In this document: positions 7,177 to 14,477 of the stretch, piece by piece
Layout: the number at the start of each line of letters is the position of its first letter
How positions within the stretch are numbered: the first letter of the stretch is position 1
Origin: JACQFZ01 sp036396275
GTDB lineage: Bacteria; Pseudomonadota; Gammaproteobacteria; Acidiferrobacterales; Sulfurifustaceae
Direction of reading: 5' to 3'
NCBI GenBank assembly: GCA_036396275.1
Contig: DASWLD010000148.1
Span: 1 to 32,213 of the forward strand
DNA: 32,213 nucleotides
Position numbers and translations under genes: made by a program
Notes under the pieces: generated by a model
Seen by the model: the letters and a program-made list of their open reading frames with translations, nothing else
Database searches by the model: none
What the model was told of the DNA's origin: nothing

Positions 7177-8463
7177 ATGTCAGTCATTGCCGACATTCAG
7201 GCCCGCGAAATTCTCGACTCGCGCGGCAACCCAACCGTCGAGGCGGACGTCGTATTGAAGTCCGGGGCCAGCGGGCGCGCCGCGGTACCGTCCGGCGCCT
7301 CGACCGGCTCGCGCGAAGCGCTGGAACTGCGCGACGGCGACGCCAAACGCTATCTCGGCAAGGGCGTCACGCGCGCCGTGGCCAACGTCAACGGGGAGAT
7401 TCGCCGCTTGCTCGCCGGGCGCGATGCACGGGATCAAACCGCCATCGATCGCGCCATGATCGAGCTGGACGGGACCGAAACGAAATCTCGCCTCGGCGCG
7501 AATGCGCTGCTCGCGGTATCGATGGCGACCGCGCGCGCCGCGGCGGCCGACGCAAAGCAGCCGCTCTATCGATACTTGCATCAGGGCGGCGAATTTATCT
7601 TGCCGGTGCCGATGATGAACATCATCAACGGCGGCGCGCATGCCGACAACAGCGTCGACATGCAGGAGTTCATGATTCTCCCTATTGGTGCGCCGACGTT
7701 CGCCGAGGCGCTACGCTACGGTTCGGAAGTCTTTCACACATTGAAGAAGGTGTTGCACGGCCGCGGGCTCAACACCGCGGTCGGGGATGAGGGCGGATTT
7801 GCCCCGGATCTGGCGTCGAACGAGGCGGCGGTGCAGGTGATTGTCGAGGCGATCGAAAAGGCCGGTTTCAAACTCGGGAAGGACGTCGCGCTCGGTCTCG
7901 ACTGCGCCGCCAGCGAGTTTTACAAAGACGGGCGCTACGATCTGCAATCGGAGCAGCGCAAGCTTTCCGCTTCCGAGCTGGTGGACCTGCTCGCGGATTG
8001 GTGCAAACGTTATCCAATCATTACGGTCGAGGACGGTTGCGCGGAAGGTGACTGGGAAGGCTGGAAGGTTCTCACGGATCGACTTGGAAAACTGCTCCAA
8101 CTCGTCGGTGACGACGTGTTCGTGACCAACACGAAGATTCTGAAGCAGGGCATCGCGCGCGGCGTGGCCAATTCAATTCTGATCAAGGTGAATCAGATCG
8201 GCACGCTCACCGAAACGCTCGAAGCGATCGCGATGGCGCGCGCGGCCGGGTACACCTCGGTCATTTCGCATCGCTCCGGCGAAACCGAGGATAGCTTCAT
8301 CGCCGATCTCGCGGTCGCGACCGGCGTCGGACAAATCAAGACCGGTTCGCTGTCCCGCTCCGACCGGATTGCGAAGTACAACCAGTTGCTGCGCATCGAA
8401 GGCGCGCTCGGCCGGGCCGCACGCTACCCCGGGCGCGGCGCGTTTCGGCAAATGGGAGCGTAG
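7177..8463 (+). CDS. eno: Enolase (phosphopyruvate hydratase)
   Basis: Enolase interconverts 2-phosphoglycerate and phosphoenolpyruvate in glycolysis. The 428-residue protein has SRGNPTVEADV and the mobile loop SGASTGSREALELRD at the N-terminus. The catalytic and Mg ligands are visible: Glu205 (GDEGGF), Asp242 (LGLDCA), Glu285 (VEDG), Asp312 (VGDD) and Lys337 (LIKVNQIG), then ISHRSGETED. EDGCAEGDW has Cys288 where Leu is common. AGAAGGAA at 7163-7170 is a well-placed ribosome binding site. It is followed after two bases by ftsB, a conserved pairing. Its product is also the PEP substrate of KdsA. Confidence 0.99.
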   Translation: MSVIADIQAREILDSRGNPTVEADVVLKSGASGRAAVPSGASTGSREALELRDGDAKRYLGKGVTRAVANVNGEIRRLLAGRDARDQTAIDRAMIELDGTETKSRLGANALLAVSMATARAAAADAKQPLYRYLHQGGEFILPVPMMNIINGGAHADNSVDMQEFMILPIGAPTFAEALRYGSEVFHTLKKVLHGRGLNTAVGDEGGFAPDLASNEAAVQVIVEAIEKAGFKLGKDVALGLDCAASEFYKDGRYDLQSEQRKLSASELVDLLADWCKRYPIITVEDGCAEGDWEGWKVLTDRLGKLLQLVGDDVFVTNTKILKQGIARGVANSILIKVNQIGTLTETLEAIAMARAAGYTSVISHRSGETEDSFIADLAVATGVGQIKTGSLSRSDRIAKYNQLLRIEGALGRAARYPGRGAFRQMGA

Positions 8464-8465
8464 CG

Positions 8466-8783
8466 TTGTCGGTGCGCCTGTCGTCGCGACGAACCCTCTT
8501 GGTTGGTTTGATCTTGCTGCTTATGCTGTTGCAGTATCCGCTGTGGTTCGGCAACGGCGGCGTGTACGCGCTGTGGACGCTGAGGCGCGAAATCGCCGCG
8601 CAGCGCGAGGAAAACGCCGAACTGCGCGAGCGCAATCAGGCGCTGGCCGCCGACGTGGTCGATTTAAAGCAAGGGTTGGCGGCGATCGAAGAGCGCGCGC
8701 GGATCGAGCTCGGCATGATCAAACAGGGCGAAACTTTTTATCAGATCGTCGAGCGCGAGCCGGCGGCCGCCGCGCCGCGGTGA
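8466..8783 (+). CDS. ftsB: Cell division protein FtsB
   Basis: FtsB is a bitopic inner-membrane protein that joins FtsL and FtsQ in the divisome. The 105-residue sequence shows a single N-terminal membrane segment (about residues 9-28, LLVGLILLLMLLQYPLWFG), then a periplasmic coiled coil rich in E, R, L and A (about 36-72), and the DivIC/FtsB-type ending ARIELGMIKQGETFYQIVE. The start is TTG at 8466 or GTG at 8472. Location right after eno is typical; the usual next gene ispD is absent, and the operon ends here against the convergent ygfZ, 19 bases away, with no clear terminator. Confidence 0.93.
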   Translation: MSVRLSSRRTLLVGLILLLMLLQYPLWFGNGGVYALWTLRREIAAQREENAELRERNQALAADVVDLKQGLAAIEERARIELGMIKQGETFYQIVEREPAAAAPR

Positions 8784-8802
8784 ATGTCGTCGCCGCAAAG
8801 CG

Positions 8803-9843
8803 TCAGCCGGGCAGGGGATAGGGCAGCGGTTCGATGGTCAGCGGCGGGCCGTCGGCGCGGTGCAGATGCAAGTCGCCGCGGGCGACGCTGTCGCTGTAAA
8901 GGACGGCCAGCAGTTCGTGGCCGTCATCGGGCGACGCGGCGGCAATGACCACCGTGCCGGCCGATTGCCCGGGAAGATCCGGCACGAAGATCGAATCGCC
9001 GGGCTGCGGCGTGTCGACAGCGCGCACGTGCGCGCGATACATGCGTTGCTTCACGCGACCGCGATAGCGTACGCGCGCGACGATTTCCTGGCCGGTGTAA
9101 CAGCCTTTGTCGAAACTGATGGCGTCGATCAGATCGAGGTTCCCCATCTGCGGCACGAAGGCGTCGCTCGTTTGCGGCAGCACGGTGGGGATGCCGGCGA
9201 GGATGTCGAGCCAGTCCCATGTTCCCGCCCCCGCGCGCGTCGCGCGCGTCGTCAGCTCGGTCCAAAGGGCGCGCGCTGCCTCCGGCGCGCCGATAATCTC
9301 GAACCGCGGGTGCGTTCCGTGCAGACGCACGCAGGTCAATCCGCCGCGCGTGCACACGCGGTTCGCTTCGCTCGGCGCCTCGCCGATCGCGTCCCGCAGC
9401 CGCAGCGCCATATCCGAACCGGCGACGCCGAAGTGCACCAGCGCGTCGTCCACGGTTTCAATCGCGACTTTCGCGCGCAGAACATACATCCGCAACCGCT
9501 TGATCACGTCATCGCGCAATGCCGCCGGGAGCTCCAGAAGATAGGATTGATCCAATGCCGTCACGCGAAACAGCGCGAGCATTCGCCCCTTGGGACTGCA
9601 CCACGCGCTTAGCTGGCTGTGCGTAGCGTCCAGACGCCCGATGTCATTGGTCAGCTGGCCGTTGAGGAAAGCGGCGCGGTCCGTTCCACTGACGCGAACG
9701 AGTGCGAGATGCGTCAGGCCGACCACGACGTCGCCGTCGCGCGCCGCGAGCCGTTCCTGCGCCGGTTGGCTGAAATCCGTCACTCGGCCATCCGCGAACA
9801 CCGCGCCTTGCGCGCGCAGGAATTCAACCCAACGTTCGTTCAC
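8803..9843 (-). CDS. ygfZ: tRNA-modifying / Fe-S cluster repair protein YgfZ (folate-binding)
   Basis: The protein belongs to the GcvT-like family that binds tetrahydrofolate and supports maintenance of some Fe-S enzymes, including MiaB. The diagnostic signature KGCYTGQEIVAR is present, as is the N-terminal LTHLALVRVSGTDRAAFLNG. The 346-residue length fits. It starts with GTG at 9843 and is divergent from sdhC with about 150 bases between. Proximity to the Fe-S enzyme succinate dehydrogenase and to nadB is suggestive but not proof of shared control. Confidence 0.93.
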   Translation of the reverse strand: MNERWVEFLRAQGAVFADGRVTDFSQPAQERLAARDGDVVVGLTHLALVRVSGTDRAAFLNGQLTNDIGRLDATHSQLSAWCSPKGRMLALFRVTALDQSYLLELPAALRDDVIKRLRMYVLRAKVAIETVDDALVHFGVAGSDMALRLRDAIGEAPSEANRVCTRGGLTCVRLHGTHPRFEIIGAPEAARALWTELTTRATRAGAGTWDWLDILAGIPTVLPQTSDAFVPQMGNLDLIDAISFDKGCYTGQEIVARVRYRGRVKQRMYRAHVRAVDTPQPGDSIFVPDLPGQSAGTVVIAAASPDDGHELLAVLYSDSVARGDLHLHRADGPPLTIEPLPYPLPG

Positions 9844-9889
9844 GCTTGTCTATCTCCGGCGTCGCCCATTGATTCGATCTCCACAACGC

Positions 9890-9919
9890 TTCCCAGCGGC
9901 GCGCCTCAGTCTATATAAT
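9890..9919 (+). promoter_or_regulatory. Putative sigma-70 promoter of the sdh operon
   Basis: A perfect TATAAT lies at 9914-9919. TTCCCA at 9890-9895 is a 4-of-6 match to the -35 consensus at 18-base spacing. Transcription would start near 9926, giving about a 70-base leader before sdhC. It reads away from ygfZ. Confidence 0.6.
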
Positions 9920-9995
9920 ACCGCCACAAAATAGCCGGTAACGACGCTCGCGGCGAGCGTATCGCACAGGGAGTGGCGCGGCTGATCGATTCGAA

Positions 9996-10373
9996 ATGCA
10001 ACAACGTACCAAGCGCCCGGTTTACCTGAATCTGTTCCTTATTCGACTGCCCATTGGCGGCGTCGTTTCGATTTTGCATCGTATCACGGGGGCGCTGCTG
10101 GTCGTGTTGACGGTCTTCTTCTTGTGGGCGCTGCAGGCATCGCTGGCGAGCCCGGCGCGGTTCGGCGAAATCCAATCGTTGTTGAGCGCGGGACTCGGCC
10201 GAATGGTTGTGTTGCTGGCGTTGTGGATCCTGATCCAGCATCTTTACTCCGGCGTTCGTCATTTGCTGATCGACGTCGACATCGGCGTGGAGCGCACGTC
10301 GGCGCGGCGCAGCGCCGGGCTGACGCTGGTCGCTTCGGTCGCCACGGTGTTGCTGCTGAGCACCGTGGTATGA
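9996..10373 (+). CDS. sdhC: Succinate dehydrogenase cytochrome b556 subunit
   Basis: SdhC is one of two membrane anchors that hold haem b and the quinone site of complex II. The 125-residue protein has RPVYLNLFLIRLPIGGVVSILHR: the RP-YLNL start and the S-HR-TG motif are family hallmarks. Three hydrophobic segments follow (about 24-47, 66-85 and 104-124), and the second contains LIQHLYSGVRHLLID with the likely haem-ligand His. It is the first gene of sdhCDAB and overlaps sdhD by four bases (ATGA). Confidence 0.96.
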   Translation: MQQRTKRPVYLNLFLIRLPIGGVVSILHRITGALLVVLTVFFLWALQASLASPARFGEIQSLLSAGLGRMVVLLALWILIQHLYSGVRHLLIDVDIGVERTSARRSAGLTLVASVATVLLLSTVV

Positions 10374-10726
10374 GCGGCGCGCGATCGCTCGGTTCCTCGC
10401 ATCGCGGCGTGACCGCGTTCCTGGTGCAGCGCATCACCTCGCTTTATCTCGCGCTTTTCACCGTTTATGTCGTTTTCTGGCTGGCCTCGAAACCGGCGTC
10501 GGATTTCGCCGGTTGGAGCGCCTATTTCGAATCCGGGCTGGTGCGCATGGCGTGGGGGCTTTTCTTCGCCAGCCTGCTGGCGCACGCGTGGGTGGGTCTG
10601 CGCAGCATCTATATGGATTATCTCAAAGCGATGTGGCTGCGGTTCACGATCAGCACGCTGACGGCGTTCGGTTTGATGGCCGTGGCGCTTTGGTGCGCGC
10701 AAATATTGATTCGAGGCGCGGCATGA
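10370..10726 (+). CDS. sdhD: Succinate dehydrogenase membrane anchor subunit
   Basis: SdhD is the second anchor subunit of complex II. From the ATG overlapping the sdhC stop it has 118 residues with three membrane helices. QRITSLYLALFTVYVVFW corresponds to helix I, and HAWVGLRSIYMDYLK carries the conserved His (haem ligand) and the Asp-Tyr pair near the quinone site. The reading frame is open upstream into sdhC, but the ATGA junction and family length fix the start. The stop overlaps the sdhA ATG. Confidence 0.95.
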   Translation: MSGARSLGSSHRGVTAFLVQRITSLYLALFTVYVVFWLASKPASDFAGWSAYFESGLVRMAWGLFFASLLAHAWVGLRSIYMDYLKAMWLRFTISTLTAFGLMAVALWCAQILIRGAA

Positions 10727-12486
10727 GTCCGCCGGTGCGTCGGTTCGATGCCATCGTGGTCGGCGCCGGCGGCGCGGGTCTACGCGCGGCGCTACAACTT
10801 TCCGAGGCCGGGTTGACGACCGCGGTGTTGTCGAAAGTGTTTCCCACGCGTTCGCACACGGTGGCGGCCCAGGGCGGTATCGGCGCCGCGCTCGGCAACA
10901 TGGAAAAAGACGATTGGCGCTGGCACATGTACGACACCGTAAAAGGGTCGGATTATCTGGGCGATCAGGATGCGATCGAGTTCATGTGCCGCAACGCCCC
11001 GGAAGCGGTTTTCGAGCTGGAACACTACGGCATGCCGTTCGACCGCAATGCCGACGGCACGATCTACCAGCGGCCTTTCGGCGGTCACTCACAGAACTTC
11101 GGCGAGAAACCGATCCAACGTAGCTGTGCCTCCGCAGATCGCACCGGGCACGCGATGTTGCATACGCTCTACCAGCGCAACGTCCGCGCGAACACGCGCT
11201 TCTTCGTCGAGTGGATGGCACTCGACTTGATTCGCGATGCCAGTGGTCAGGTGCTCGGCGTGACCGCCCTCGAGATGGAAACGGGCGAACTGTCGATACT
11301 CCATGCGCGCGCGACGATATTCGCGACCGGCGGCGCGGGCCGCATCTTCGCCGCCAGCACCAACGCGTTCATTAATACCGGCGATGGGCTCGGCATGGCG
11401 GCGCGGGCGGGTGTGCCGCTGCAAGACCTGGAGTTCTGGCAATTCCATCCGACCGGTGTGGCCGGCGCCGGCGTGTTGATTACCGAAGGCGTGCGGGGCG
11501 AGGGCGGGTTCCTGCTGAACAAGAACGGCGAGCGTTTCATGGAGCGCTACGCGCCGAACATGAAGGATCTCGCAAGCCGCGACGTCGTGTCGCGTGCCAT
11601 GGCGACCGAGATCAAGGAAGGCCGTGGGTGCGGCGAGCACGCCGATTATTTGCTGCTGAAGCTCGATCACCTCGGCGAAGAAACGATTCACAAGCGTCTG
11701 CCCGGCATCCGCGAGATCGCCAAGAAATTCGCGAACGTCGATCCGGTGAAAGATCCAATTCCGGTGGTGCCGACGGCGCACTTCCAGATGGGGGGTATCC
11801 CGACCAATTATCACGGCGAGGTCATCGCGCCGAAGTCCGGCGATACCGAGGCGATCGTTCGGGGATTTTACGCCGCAGGGGAGTGCGCCTGCGCGTCCGT
11901 GCACGGCGCGAATCGTCTCGGGACCAACTCGCTGACCGATCTCTTGGTGTTCGGCCGCGCGGCGGCTGATTCGGTCATCAGGTTTCTAAGAGAGAATCTC
12001 GGGCAGAAGGACCTGCCGAAGGATGCGGCCGAGCGAACGCTCGCGCGCTTGGCGCGCCTCGATGGGCAGAAGAACGGCGAACGCGTCGCCGCCGTGGCGG
12101 CGGATATGCGCAAGACGATGCAAGCGCATTGCGGGGTGTTCCGGTTCCCGGACTTGCTTGCCGAGGGCGTGAAGAAGATCAAGCAAGTAGCGGAGCGCGC
12201 CGCGCGTACCGAGATTTCCGACAAGTCGAAGGTATTCAATACCGCGCGCGTCGAGGCACTGGAATTGGATAACTTGATCGAGGTTGCCGTCGCTTCCTTG
12301 ATTTCGGCCGCGGCGCGTCATGAGAGCCGCGGCGCGCACGACCGCGCCGACTTTCACAAACGCGACGACAAGAATTGGCTGAAGCACACGCTCTATTACA
12401 AGGAGAACCATCGGCTCGATTATCGGCCGGTGCACCTGAAGCCGCTGACGGTCGAAAGCTTCGAACCGAAGGCGCGGACGTACTAG
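10723..12486 (+). CDS. sdhA: Succinate dehydrogenase flavoprotein subunit
   Basis: SdhA oxidises succinate to fumarate and passes electrons through FAD to SdhB. The 587-residue product (588 in E. coli) begins with the dinucleotide-binding motif VVGAGGAGLRAAL. RSHTVAAQGGIGAAL contains His45, the expected covalent FAD attachment site. Substrate-site elements include FHPTGVAGAGVLITEGVRGEGG, and AHFQMGGIPTNYHG with GANRLGTNSL near the end of the FAD domain. The C-terminus ends HTLYYKENHRLDYRPVHLKP. The start is the ATG within the sdhD stop. A 156-base gap holding a palindromic repeat separates it from sdhB, which is unusual because these genes are usually almost contiguous. Confidence 0.99.
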   Translation: MSPPVRRFDAIVVGAGGAGLRAALQLSEAGLTTAVLSKVFPTRSHTVAAQGGIGAALGNMEKDDWRWHMYDTVKGSDYLGDQDAIEFMCRNAPEAVFELEHYGMPFDRNADGTIYQRPFGGHSQNFGEKPIQRSCASADRTGHAMLHTLYQRNVRANTRFFVEWMALDLIRDASGQVLGVTALEMETGELSILHARATIFATGGAGRIFAASTNAFINTGDGLGMAARAGVPLQDLEFWQFHPTGVAGAGVLITEGVRGEGGFLLNKNGERFMERYAPNMKDLASRDVVSRAMATEIKEGRGCGEHADYLLLKLDHLGEETIHKRLPGIREIAKKFANVDPVKDPIPVVPTAHFQMGGIPTNYHGEVIAPKSGDTEAIVRGFYAAGECACASVHGANRLGTNSLTDLLVFGRAAADSVIRFLRENLGQKDLPKDAAERTLARLARLDGQKNGERVAAVAADMRKTMQAHCGVFRFPDLLAEGVKKIKQVAERAARTEISDKSKVFNTARVEALELDNLIEVAVASLISAAARHESRGAHDRADFHKRDDKNWLKHTLYYKENHRLDYRPVHLKPLTVESFEPKARTY

Positions 12487-12490
12487 AACT

Positions 12491-12617
12491 GCATCCACAG
12501 ATGAACGCGGATAACCGCGCAGATAAACGCAGATGACAAGTGGCAGAATAGAAATCTACCTGCTCTTAGCGATCTGCGTTCATCATAATTTGAATCCGCG
12601 TTCATCTGCGGATTGCA
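12491..12617. repeat. Inverted repeat of the CAGATGAACGCGGAT type between sdhA and sdhB
   Basis: Two nested arm pairs are visible. CAGATGAACGCGGAT (12498-12512) pairs perfectly over 15 bases with 12594-12608, and AACGCAGAT (12526-12534) pairs with ATCTGCGTT (12572-12580). Outer similarity extends to GCATCC (12491-12496) against GGATTGC (12610-12616). The centre (12541-12571) is AT-richer. The element occupies nearly the whole sdhA-sdhB gap, so the operon mRNA would carry a large stem here. It ends about 14 bases before the sdhB ribosome binding site. Confidence 0.8.
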
Positions 12618-12642
12618 TTTTTTCTTGACGCGGGGAGGCCAC

Positions 12643-13338
12643 GTGCGTTTCTCGATATATCGATACAACCCCGAAACCGACGCCAAGCCGCGCATGCAAA
12701 GCTACGACGTGGCGCTGCAGCCGTCGGATCGGATGCTGCTCGACGCCTTGGTGCGACTGAAGGAGGTCGACGATTCCCTGGCGTTTCGCCGCTCTTGTCG
12801 TGAGGGCGTGTGCGGATCGGATGCGATCAACATCAACGGTAAGAACGGTCTCGCTTGTGTTACGCGTATCTCGGATTTGAAGGAACCGGTGGTGTTAAAG
12901 CCGCTGCCCGGGCAGCCGGTCATTCGCGATCTGATCGTCGACATGTCGCAATTTTTCAAGCAGTACCATGCGGCCAAGCCGTACGTGATCAACAACGATC
13001 CGCCGCCGGAGCGCGAGCGCCTGCAATCGCAGGAAGATCGCGAAAAATTAGACGGTTTGTACGAGTGCATTCTGTGCGGTTGTTGCTCGACGCAATGCCC
13101 GTCGTTTTGGTGGAATCCGGATAAGTTCATGGGTCCGGCCGCGCTGTTGTGGTCGTACCGGTTCATCGCCGACACGCGCGATCAGGCGACCGGCGAACGT
13201 CTCGACGATCTGGAAGATCCGTACAAGCTGTTTCGCTGCCACACGATCATGAACTGCGTCGAAGTCTGCCCGAAAGAACTGAATCCCACCAAGGCCATCG
13301 GCCACATCCGCGAGTTGTTGGTGAAGCGGGTGACGTGA
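12643..13338 (+). CDS. sdhB: Succinate dehydrogenase iron-sulfur subunit
   Basis: SdhB carries three Fe-S clusters between FAD and the quinone. Ligands are all visible: [2Fe-2S] Cys52, Cys57, Asp60 and Cys72 (SCREGVCGSD...GLAC); [4Fe-4S] Cys142, Cys145, Cys148 and Cys209; [3Fe-4S] Cys152, Cys199 and Cys205 (FRCHTIMNCVEVCP). The GTG at 12643 with GGGAGG at 12633-12638 gives 231 residues and a family-like start RFSIYRYNPE; an upstream TTG at 12613 lies in repeat DNA. The next gene of the cluster is 472 bases away, across a dense array of repeats. Confidence 0.98.
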   Translation: MRFSIYRYNPETDAKPRMQSYDVALQPSDRMLLDALVRLKEVDDSLAFRRSCREGVCGSDAININGKNGLACVTRISDLKEPVVLKPLPGQPVIRDLIVDMSQFFKQYHAAKPYVINNDPPPERERLQSQEDREKLDGLYECILCGCCSTQCPSFWWNPDKFMGPAALLWSYRFIADTRDQATGERLDDLEDPYKLFRCHTIMNCVEVCPKELNPTKAIGHIRELLVKRVT

Positions 13339-13390
13339 ACGCTGCCGCAAGGACGGATTCGAAAGCAGCGTACCCTCACCCTCATTCCCT

Positions 13391-13444
13391 CGTGATCGCT
13401 CTCGCGCATCCTGCGCTCCCGCGGATCCTCGTGCATCCTGCACG
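13391..13444 (+). repeat. AGGAT-loop mini-hairpin element, copy 3
   Basis: This is the most diverged of three copies. It holds GCGC-ATCCT-GCGC (13404-13416) and CGTGC-ATCCT-GCACG (13430-13444); both loops are the same five bases (AGGAT on the other strand). Order and spacing of the two hairpins agree with copies at 4485-4532 and 13689-13736. It is in direct orientation with the 13689 copy, and together they bracket the GAGAGACCGC element. Confidence 0.65.
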
Positions 13445-13454
13445 TCGCCGGAGG

Positions 13455-13525
13455 GAGAGACCGCTCGGCCATGTCGCTGCCGCGAATTATGCTCATGAAC
13501 CGGGCGGTCTCTTCCCTCACCCCTT
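13455..13525 (+). repeat. GAGAGACCGC element, copy B
   Basis: AGAGACCGC (13456-13464) pairs with GCGGTCTCT (13504-13512) with exactly 39 bases between the full arms, as in the copy after kdsA (5465-5535). The following CCCTCACCCCTT is identical. The same orientation is kept. Short open frames across it are chance readings of repeat DNA. Confidence 0.75.
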
Positions 13526-13641
13526 ACCCTCTCCCCACCGGCATGGAGATTTTCACCGACTTCCCCTCTCCCTTCGGGAGAGTGCAAAGGGTGAGGGCCG
13601 GCGGTCCCTCATCCCCATCCCTTCTCCCGGAGGGAGAAGGG
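13514..13641. repeat. CCCTCACCC / CTCTCCC hairpin-rich repeat
   Basis: The stretch overlaps the end of the previous element. CCCTCACCC (13514-13522) pairs with GGGTGAGGG (13589-13597). Nested inside, CTCTCCC (13566-13572) pairs with GGGAGAG (13576-13582) around a TTC loop. A separate strong hairpin of ten pairs, CCCTTCTCCC (13619-13628) with GGGAGAAGGG (13632-13641), has a GGA loop. These could slow or end transcription between sdhB and sdhE, but none is followed by a T-run. Confidence 0.7.
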
Positions 13642-13688
13642 GGCGAGCCGGGCGCGCTGCGCGCGATCCTCTTCACTTGGGGAGAGGG

Positions 13689-13736
13689 GGTCGCTCTTGC
13701 GCATCCTGCGCTCGCGACATTCGCACGTCCCTGTGC
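13689..13736 (+). repeat. AGGAT-loop mini-hairpin element, copy 2
   Basis: It is nearly the reverse complement of 4485-4532. The hairpins are GCGC-ATCCT-GCGC (13699-13711) and GCAC-GTCCCT-GTGC (13723-13736). Compared with copy 1, two base pairs of the second stem have changed on both sides, so pairing is kept. Confidence 0.75.
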
Positions 13737-13810
13737 AGCAGAGTTGGTTCGCTAGCGCGGTTCATGGGTAGGGAGACGAGCCGAAGCGCGCTTGTCGCGC
13801 GCTACTTCAT

Positions 13811-14050
13811 ATGATCGACCCGCGCGCGCGCGAGCGATTGCGATGGCGCTGTCGGCGCGGCTTGCTCGAACTGGATTTGCTGTTTCAGCGCTTCATGGTC
13901 CGCGAGTTCGATCGGCTCACGGATCGCGACATCGAGGTGTTAACGCGAATTCTGGACCTGGCCGACAATGAACTGTTGGAATACTGTTACGGGCGGCGCG
14001 TGCCCGACGATGCGGATGTGAAAGCCCTTGTCGATCGAATCGCCGGATAG
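13811..14050 (+). CDS. sdhE: FAD assembly factor SdhE
   Basis: SdhE (YgfY/CptB) is a small cytoplasmic protein that promotes covalent FAD attachment to SdhA. The 79-residue sequence has the expected all-helical pattern and the conserved RGLLE motif (Arg16-Gly17-x-x-Glu20) within RWRCRRGLLELDLLF. Placement after sdhB, and overlapping ygfX, agrees with the family. It is separated from sdhB by 472 bases of repeats, so it may depend on its own promoter; I could not identify one. Confidence 0.94.
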   Translation: MIDPRARERLRWRCRRGLLELDLLFQRFMVREFDRLTDRDIEVLTRILDLADNELLEYCYGRRVPDDADVKALVDRIAG

Positions 14051-14477
14051 CCTGACCATCGAGCTGGGCCCTTCCCATGTGCTTATCGGTGTCTTCGTGC
14101 TGTTGCACGCCGGCACAGGCGTCCTCGCCGTCATTCTCCCGATTGCGCTCGCACTGAAAATTCCGTTGGTCGCGCTGATCGCATTGAGTCTCGTTCGAAC
14201 CGTGGCCGTGCATGGTCTGCGGCGCGGCGGCACCGCCGTCACGGCGTTGTTGCTGAGCGAGGAGGAATGCCTGTTGCGGCGGCGGAAAGCGAACGACTGG
14301 GAGACGGGTCGATTAGTGGATAGTTGGGTGCAGCCGTGGTTGACCCTATTAGTGGTGCGAAGCGACGGGCAGCGGTGGCCAACCAGTGTGGTGATTTTAC
14401 CCGATGCCGTGGCGCCGGATACGTTCAGGCGCCTACGCGTTCGGCTGCGGCTGAAAACTGCGGCGGCGCGAGTATAG
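14028..14477 (+). CDS. ygfX: YgfX/CptA-like membrane protein
   Basis: The 149-residue frame (TTG start) has two hydrophobic segments near the N-terminus (about 18-40 and 43-62), a basic turn LRRGG, then a soluble part with LVDSWVQPWLTLLVVRSDGQRW. This architecture, with a position directly after and overlapping sdhE by 23 bases, matches YgfX, described in E. coli as the CptA partner of the sdhE (cptB) gene. Sequence identity is low in this family, so the call leans on topology and context. The last 53 bases overlap nadB on the other strand. Confidence 0.75.
   Translation: MSIESPDSLTIELGPSHVLIGVFVLLHAGTGVLAVILPIALALKIPLVALIALSLVRTVAVHGLRRGGTAVTALLLSEEECLLRRRKANDWETGRLVDSWVQPWLTLLVVRSDGQRWPTSVVILPDAVAPDTFRRLRVRLRLKTAAARV

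Noticed and set aside
13339..13814. Several overlapping open frames on both strands between sdhB and sdhE
   Set aside because: They read through palindromic repeats, differ by strand only as repeat translations, and show no protein-like composition.
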